A DNA stretch of 64,000 nucleotides, taken from contig NZ_JAGIBI010000006.1 in NCBI RefSeq assembly GCF_017744395.1, positions 62,001-126,000 on the forward strand, given 5' to 3'. The notes beneath the pieces are model-generated. The model made no database searches. It was not told the origin of the DNA and saw nothing but the letters and a program-made list of their open reading frames with translations. A program made the position numbers and the translations under genes. Within the stretch, counting starts at the first letter, position 1. The number at the start of each line of letters is the position of its first letter. This document shows positions 55,977 to 64,000 of the stretch, piece after piece. This DNA comes from Herbaspirillum sp. Its GTDB lineage: Bacteria > Pseudomonadota > Gammaproteobacteria > Burkholderiales > Burkholderiaceae_D.

Positions 55977-57293
55977 TCAATACAGGTTCTTGATCAGCAC
56001 CTGCGACTTGCGCTGCCAGTTGTAGATCTGCTGGCGATCCTGCGGCAGGTCGCTCACGCCGGAGAGCATGAAGCCGCGCTTGAGGAACCAGTGCGAGGTG
56101 CGGGTGGTGAGCACGAACAGCCTGGTCAGCCCGGCTTCGCGCGCGCGCGTCTCGATGTGCTTCAGGATGCGGTCGCCGTCGCCCTGGCCCTGCACCTCGG
56201 GGTTGACGGTGAGGCAGGCCATTTCGCCCATGCGTTCCTTGGGGAACGGGTAGAGCGCGGCGCAGCCGAAGATCACGTTGTCGTGCTCGATCACCGAGAA
56301 GTAATGGATCTCGCGCTCGATCAGCTCGCGGCCGCGCTTGACCAGGGTGCCGTCGGCTTCCAGCGGCTCGATCAGCTTCAGGATGCCGCCCACGTCCTCG
56401 ATAGTGGCCTGGCGCAGGCTTTCCAGGTTCTCGTAGGTAACCATGGTGCCGATACCGTCGTGCGTGAACAGTTCCAGCAGCACCGAGCCGTCGGTGGCGA
56501 AGGGCACGATGTGCGCGCGCGATACGCCGGCGTTGCAGGCCTTGACCACGCTGGAGAGGTAGAAGGCGGCATCGGCCGGCAGGAAGCCCGCCGACAGAAC
56601 GGCCTCGGCCTGGTGCGACGACAGCTCGCGGATCTCGGCGTCGCCGGCATCCTTCATCAGCGGCGTCTCGGACAGGAAGATCAGTTTTTCGGCGCGCAGC
56701 GCGATGGCGGCCGATACCGCCACGTCTTCCATCGTCAGGTTGAAGGCTTCGCCGGTAGGAGAGAAGCCCAGCGGCGAGAGCAGCACGATGCCGCCCGCGT
56801 TCATGATGGGCTGGATCACGTCGGCGGCGATCTTGCGCACCACGCCGGTCAGCTGCAGGTCGACGCCGTCGATCACGCCCATCGGGCGCGCGGTGACGAA
56901 GTTGCCGGAAATGACGCGGATCGCCGCATGCGCCATCGGCGTATTGGGCAAGCCCTGGCTGAAGGCGGCCTCGATATCCAGGCGCAGCTCGCCGGCGGCT
57001 TCCTTGGCGCATTCCAGGGCGGCGCTGTCGGTCACGCGCAAGCCGTTGGGGTGGAAATGCGCCTCCACGTTGCGCAGCGCCAACTGTTCGGCCACCTGCG
57101 GTCGAGAACCGTGCACCACCACCACGCGGATGCCCAGCGCGTGCAGCAGGGACAGGTCCTGGGCCAGCACCTGCAGGGCGCCGGCCGTCACCAGCTCGCC
57201 CGGGAAGGCGACCACGAAGGTCTTGCCCCGGAAGGCATGGACGTAAGGTGCGACTGAGCGCAGCCAGTCAACGAATTCGGTCTGATTTTCCAT
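55977..57293 (-). CDS. argA: N-acetylglutamate synthase
   Basis: First step of arginine synthesis: acetyl transfer from acetyl-CoA to glutamate. The N-terminal amino-acid-kinase domain (RGKTFVVAFPGELV; VVVHGSRPQVAEQL) senses arginine, and the C-terminal GNAT domain (CLTVNPEVQGQGDGDRILKH) is catalytic. I chose the ATG at 57293 (438 residues), which matches the E. coli start; an ATG at 57302 is possible. No ribosome site is visible, and a TATAAT box ends eight bases before the ATG, so the message may be leaderless. Confidence 0.94.
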   Translation of the reverse strand: MENQTEFVDWLRSVAPYVHAFRGKTFVVAFPGELVTAGALQVLAQDLSLLHALGIRVVVVHGSRPQVAEQLALRNVEAHFHPNGLRVTDSAALECAKEAAGELRLDIEAAFSQGLPNTPMAHAAIRVISGNFVTARPMGVIDGVDLQLTGVVRKIAADVIQPIMNAGGIVLLSPLGFSPTGEAFNLTMEDVAVSAAIALRAEKLIFLSETPLMKDAGDAEIRELSSHQAEAVLSAGFLPADAAFYLSSVVKACNAGVSRAHIVPFATDGSVLLELFTHDGIGTMVTYENLESLRQATIEDVGGILKLIEPLEADGTLVKRGRELIEREIHYFSVIEHDNVIFGCAALYPFPKERMGEMACLTVNPEVQGQGDGDRILKHIETRAREAGLTRLFVLTTRTSHWFLKRGFMLSGVSDLPQDRQQIYNWQRKSQVLIKNLY

Positions 57294-57449
57294 GACGCGC
57301 ATTATAACCAGCGCAGCCGCCCGGCGTGGACAAGCGGGCCGGCGCGGCCGAGGTTTGTGGTATTGCGTACAAAGGGCGGCGGATGAGGCGAGTCCCGGCA
57401 AGTAATAAATATGCCCTCCTAGCCAGGGAAACAGGAATAATCACTCACG

Positions 57450-58346
57450 ATGAGAAAATTATTGGTCAACCTGGCCTTCAGGCTCTGGTTCAAACGGCTT
57501 TGGCGCGCCATGCCTTCAGTCTCCCGCGTACGCGCCCGGTTCCTGCTGGCCGACCGGGCCGCATCGCTGGGGCGAAGAAGCGTTCCGTTCCAGCGCAAAG
57601 AGATCGGGGGCGTGCCGGTGGAGTGGATCGGCGCCGGGGAGGCCTCAGGGGGCGTCGTCATCTACCTGCATGGCGGCGGTTTCGTGCTGCGCGCGCCCCG
57701 TACGGACCGGAGGTTTTGCCGGGAGATGGCGGCGCGCTCCGGTTTGCCGGTCGTGCTGGTGCCGTATCGCCTCGCGCCCGAGTATCCATATCCGCACGGC
57801 CTCAATGATTGCTTCAATGTATATGAAGGGCTCATCCAGGCGGGAGCCGCCCCGCAGCGCATCGTTATCGTAGGCCATTCCGCCGGCGCCACCCATGCGT
57901 TGGCCTTGCTGATGCGCGCGCGGCAATGCGGAGTCCCCCAGCCGGCCGCCGCCGTCGTGCTGTCGGCGCCGACCGACATGACCGCCCAAAGCCCTTCCAT
58001 CGCCGCCAATGCCAGGCGCGATGTGATGCTGGGGCCTAACATCTGGCCGTGGGCGCAGCAGCTATATGCGGGAGCCGTGCCGCCGGAGCATCCCGAGCTG
58101 TCGCCGTTGTTCGGGGAGTGGTCGGGGCTGGCTCCGATCAGTTTCCATGTGTCCGATGCCGAGCTGCTCCTTGACGACAGCCGGCGGGCGGCGGAAAAGG
58201 CAAGGGCAAGCGGGACGGAGGTCCGGCTTTCGATTTGGAAGGGGCTTCCCCACAACTTTTATTTCCTCGATTTCCTGCCTGAGAGCAGAGAGTTCATGGG
58301 GCAGATGCTGGGTTTCATCGCAGCCATGCTGGCCCGAGCCAAATAA
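57450..58346 (+). CDS. Alpha/beta hydrolase, HSL-type esterase
   Basis: 298 residues. HGGG at 74-77 forms the oxyanion hole. The nucleophile is Ser144 in GHSAG, where most of this family have GDSAG. The acid and base are likely in SDAELLLDD and GLPHNF. It should cleave esters of short-chain acids; the substrate is unknown. It is divergent from argA. Confidence 0.9.
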   Translation: MRKLLVNLAFRLWFKRLWRAMPSVSRVRARFLLADRAASLGRRSVPFQRKEIGGVPVEWIGAGEASGGVVIYLHGGGFVLRAPRTDRRFCREMAARSGLPVVLVPYRLAPEYPYPHGLNDCFNVYEGLIQAGAAPQRIVIVGHSAGATHALALLMRARQCGVPQPAAAVVLSAPTDMTAQSPSIAANARRDVMLGPNIWPWAQQLYAGAVPPEHPELSPLFGEWSGLAPISFHVSDAELLLDDSRRAAEKARASGTEVRLSIWKGLPHNFYFLDFLPESREFMGQMLGFIAAMLARAK

Positions 58347-58354
58347 GAGGGACG

Positions 58355-58400
58355 TAAAAAAGCGGCATCGCCCCCGCCACAAGGACGGAGAGGATGCCGC
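58355..58400 (-). terminator. Rho-independent terminator after the oxoprolinase gene
   Basis: Eight-pair stem GCGGCATC / GATGCCGC with a long loop, followed on the minus strand by six T. It lies 49 bases after the stop codon. Confidence 0.75.
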
Positions 58401-58448
58401 AAGGTCACACCAACTACCAGGGAGAACTACTCTTTACATAGGGGGCGC

Positions 58449-62075
<3,627 letters not shown>

Positions 62076-62137
62076 GATTCCTTGCCTTTCCCAAATGACT
62101 TTTATAAGTGCATTTTGTTAATGAATCGTTGATGTTT

Positions 62138-62154
62138 TGCACGTAAACCGTGCA
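62138..62154. promoter_or_regulatory. NtrC-like binding site
   Basis: TGCACG-TAAAC-CGTGCA, a perfect dyad. It keeps the GCAC-N7-GTGC frame of NtrC sites, with G/C in place of the usual Y/R at the inner pair. Its centre is about 145 bp upstream of the predicted sigma-54 start, a normal enhancer distance. Confidence 0.55.
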
Positions 62155-62263
62155 TTCAAATTGATGCGTACTGATTTGGGGAAGCTGTCTCAACTCCGCC
62201 TGTTCCCCCTGAAAGCCTTACTGCAACTGCATTTGCGACCTGCCACGTGTTCCCCTGGAAAAG

Positions 62264-62280
62264 CTGGCACGTGCTTTGCT
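62264..62280 (+). promoter_or_regulatory. Sigma-54 promoter
   Basis: CTGGCACGTGCTTTGCT matches the -24/-12 consensus (YTGGCACG-N4-TTGCW), with GG and GC separated by exactly ten bases. Transcription would start near 62291 and run toward the binding-protein gene at 62773. Confidence 0.8.
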
Positions 62281-62391
62281 AATAACTCGTTGACGATTTT
62301 GTTGGTATTAAGTTTTAAATATTTGAATAATTTATTGACATATTATCGATGAAAAATATAGGATTCAACAAAAAAATAAAGGAGACGAAAA

Positions 62392-62412
62392 ATGGAAAAC
62401 AAAAGCAAATGA
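62392..62412 (+). CDS. Six-codon open frame with strong ribosome site
   Basis: ATG at 62392 encodes MENKSK then TGA. AAAGGAGA (62378-62385) stands six bases before it, as good a site as any in the window. An 8-bp stem-loop (GCGGATGC / GCATCCGC, 62419-62441) begins seven bases after the stop. It may be a leader peptide that affects the downstream operon, or a relic of an older gene start. Confidence 0.4.
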   Translation: MENKSK

Positions 62413-62772
62413 AAAGGTGCGGATGCGACCGATGCATCCGCCGCCATTGACGAGCGAGCCCTGGGCGCCGGCGCTGTCCGGTGCGCAACAACACAAGCAG
62501 GGCCTGCTCAAGAATCCTGAATCCGATAGTCGATAGAAGTCAGCGCAATACCCGCAGTGTTCGAAACGCACAGGCCGGCATGCCGTGCCGTCGCGTCCGA
62601 ACCCTGCGCAGAGGTCCGGCGGGTTCGTCCGTCCGGAGCGGTTTCTTGCAGCCCTCATTTCGGTGAAGGCCGCCAGGCAGCATGCAACAGGGGTTTGGGT
62701 AGCTCCCGCTGGGAAGCGTCATGCGGTGGGGGATTTTTGGGTGTCAATCAATACAACAAGGAGCGTCTCATC

Positions 62773-64000
62773 ATGCTAGGTTTCATCTCCAACAGCGCAA
62801 AAATGGTCAGGAAAGCCGGTCTGGCCGTGTCTTTCTGCATGGTCGCCTATTCGGCCCATGCGCAGCAGCAGGAAATCAAGATCGGCGTCATCTATCCGCT
62901 GAGCGGCGCCGCGGCTTCCACCGGCGCCGAAATGAAGGATGCGCTGGAACTGGCGGCCGACATCATCAACAACGGCGCCAAGGGCGTGCCCAACCTGCCG
63001 TTCGCAGCCGGCGGCGGCCTGCCGGCGCTCAAGGGCGCCAAGATCAAGCTGGTGTTCGCCGACTCCCAGGGCAACCCCCAGGTCGGCGCTACCGAAGCCG
63101 AACGCCTGATCACCCAGGAGAAGGTCGTGGCCGTGGTGGGCGCTTATTTCAGCAACGTCACCGCCACCACCAGCCAGATCGCCGAGCGCTACAAGGTGCC
63201 TTACCTGAATCCGGAATCGTCGTCGGCATCGCTGACCCAGCGCGGCTTCAAGTGGTTCTTCCGCACCACCGCGCACGACGACCTGTTCGTGACCAACTTC
63301 TATGAGTTCTTCAAGGAGCTCAACGCCAAGAAGGGCATCAAGGTCAGCAAGCTGGGCGCCTTCAACGAAAACACCCTGTGGGGCAATGAAACCACCAAGC
63401 TGGAAACCAAGCTGTCTAAGGACCGCGGCTACGACCTGGTCAAGACCGTGGTGTACCCGGCCAAGAGTACCCAGCTGACTTCCGAAGTCCAGCAACTGAA
63501 GGCGGCCGCGCCGCAGGTGGTGCTGCAGTCGTCCTACCTGGGCGACGCCATCCTGTCGATGAAGACCTATAAGGAACTGGGCTTCAATCCCGACATGATC
63601 CTGGCCAACGATGCCGGCTTCATCGATACCGAGTTCGTCAAGACGCTGGGCAAGGATGCCGACTACATCATCACCCGCGACGTCTGGTCTCTCGACCTGG
63701 CCGCCAAGAACCCGCTGATCAAGCAGGTCAACGACTTGTTCTACAGCCGCTACAAGATCAATTTCACCGGCAACTCGTCGCGCACCTTCACCGGCCTGAT
63801 GACCCTGGCCGACGCCATCAACCGCGCCGGCTCGACCGATGCGGAAGCGATCCGCAAGGCGCTGGCCGAGACCAACATCCCCGGCGACAAGCTGATCATG
63901 CCGTGGAAGGGCATCAAGTTCGACGAGCACGGCCAGAACGTCCTGAGCTCGGGGATCCTGCTGCAGATCGTCAACGGCAAGTACTACACCGTGTGGCCGT
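62773..64000 (+). CDS. Branched-chain-type ABC binding protein (3' end beyond window)
   Basis: At least 409 codons, open to the window end. Signal peptide MLGFISNSAKMVRKAGLAVS through AYSAHA, then a Leu/Ile/Val-type binding fold (EIKIGVIYPLSGAAASTGAE; NPESSSASLTQRGFKWFFRT). AAGGAG lies nine bases before the ATG. It is probably the first structural gene of an ABC importer downstream of the sigma-54 promoter, bringing in the substrate of the divergent oxoprolinase. The frame lacks a stop in the window, so the ending is unseen. Confidence 0.92.
   Translation, partial: MLGFISNSAKMVRKAGLAVSFCMVAYSAHAQQQEIKIGVIYPLSGAAASTGAEMKDALELAADIINNGAKGVPNLPFAAGGGLPALKGAKIKLVFADSQGNPQVGATEAERLITQEKVVAVVGAYFSNVTATTSQIAERYKVPYLNPESSSASLTQRGFKWFFRTTAHDDLFVTNFYEFFKELNAKKGIKVSKLGAFNENTLWGNETTKLETKLSKDRGYDLVKTVVYPAKSTQLTSEVQQLKAAAPQVVLQSSYLGDAILSMKTYKELGFNPDMILANDAGFIDTEFVKTLGKDADYIITRDVWSLDLAAKNPLIKQVNDLFYSRYKINFTGNSSRTFTGLMTLADAINRAGSTDAEAIRKALAETNIPGDKLIMPWKGIKFDEHGQNVLSSGILLQIVNGKYYTVWP

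Larger units (their letters stand above)
62076..62772. other. 697-bp divergent regulatory region
   Basis: AT-rich from about 62080 to 62400, then GC-rich. It holds the NtrC-like dyad, the sigma-54 promoter, a six-codon frame and a stem-loop, all listed separately. I see no full gene; the open frames at 62413-62772 lack ribosome sites or known products. Confidence 0.6.

Noticed and set aside
62413..62530. Possible read-through or selenocysteine extension of the six-codon frame across its TGA
   Set aside because: The frame stays open for about 35 codons, but no selenocysteine insertion element is recognisable and the sequence resembles no protein.
62721..63305. 194-codon plus-strand frame overlapping the last binding-protein gene
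   Set aside because: It is out of frame with the clear signal peptide and binding-protein sequence that starts at 62773, and its product is Arg/Gly-rich noise.

Overview
This 64 kb window is GC-rich, densely coded chromosome of a betaproteobacterium. The best fit is the Oxalobacteraceae, probably Herbaspirillum or a close relative. The order yebC-purD-(mscS)-hemF-nadD-rsfS-rlmH-maf-rng, the class I fbp next to pepN, the argA-yggX pair and the many LysR and ABC-transport genes all fit that group. The genus is inferred from gene content; there is no rRNA gene in the window.

Layout. About 0-8.2 kb is a housekeeping block read leftward: yebC-purD, mscS with its own terminators, then six tightly packed genes (hemF to rng) for heme and NAD synthesis, ribosome maturation and RNA turnover. 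About 8.3-16.8 kb runs mostly rightward: a HerA-like ATPase, a DMT exporter, a zinc-less quinone oxidoreductase, a 56-residue membrane protein missed by usual length limits, pepN and fbp. About 16.8-21.2 kb holds two paralogous membrane diguanylate cyclases on either side of a RarD-like permease. About 21.5-25.7 kb has a LysR gene, a sugar-acid-type dehydratase and an orphan solute-binding protein. About 25.7-33.1 kb is a leftward operon: enoyl-CoA hydratase, a Pot-type ABC importer with fused permease, a CoA ligase and an IclR regulator. It looks like import, CoA activation and hydration of a small acid; the substrate is unknown. About 33.3-43.1 kb is accessory: several regulator/target pairs (LysR/aspartate dehydrogenase-like, LysR/YcaC-like hydrolase, TetR/tautomerase, GlxA-type AraC/SDR-thiolase) and a relic of an IS3-type element.

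About 43.16-46.98 kb is a decayed genomic island at the 3' end of a tRNA-Thr(CGU) gene. A 30-bp identical repeat (tRNA terminator), followed by a degenerate copy of the tRNA 3' end, marks the far border. The island is AT-richer, has no integrase left, and keeps two unknown lipoproteins (one with ankyrin repeats) and a small secreted protein whose stop codon lies on the att core. About 47.3-58.3 kb returns to ordinary chromosome: livK with a divergent Lrp-type regulator, a CPA2 antiporter, rpiA, an M16 peptidase, yggX, argA and an esterase.

About 58.4-64.0 kb carries a fused 5-oxoprolinase/hydantoinase and, divergent from it, the start of a branched-chain-type ABC transporter operon that runs off the window. 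The 697-bp region between them holds a near-perfect sigma-54 promoter with an NtrC-like dyad about 145 bp upstream of the predicted start of transcription, a six-codon open frame with a strong ribosome site, and a stem-loop. I read this as a nitrogen-controlled system for taking up and opening a cyclic amide such as 5-oxoproline or a hydantoin. That region and the tRNA-Thr island are the most interesting parts of the window.
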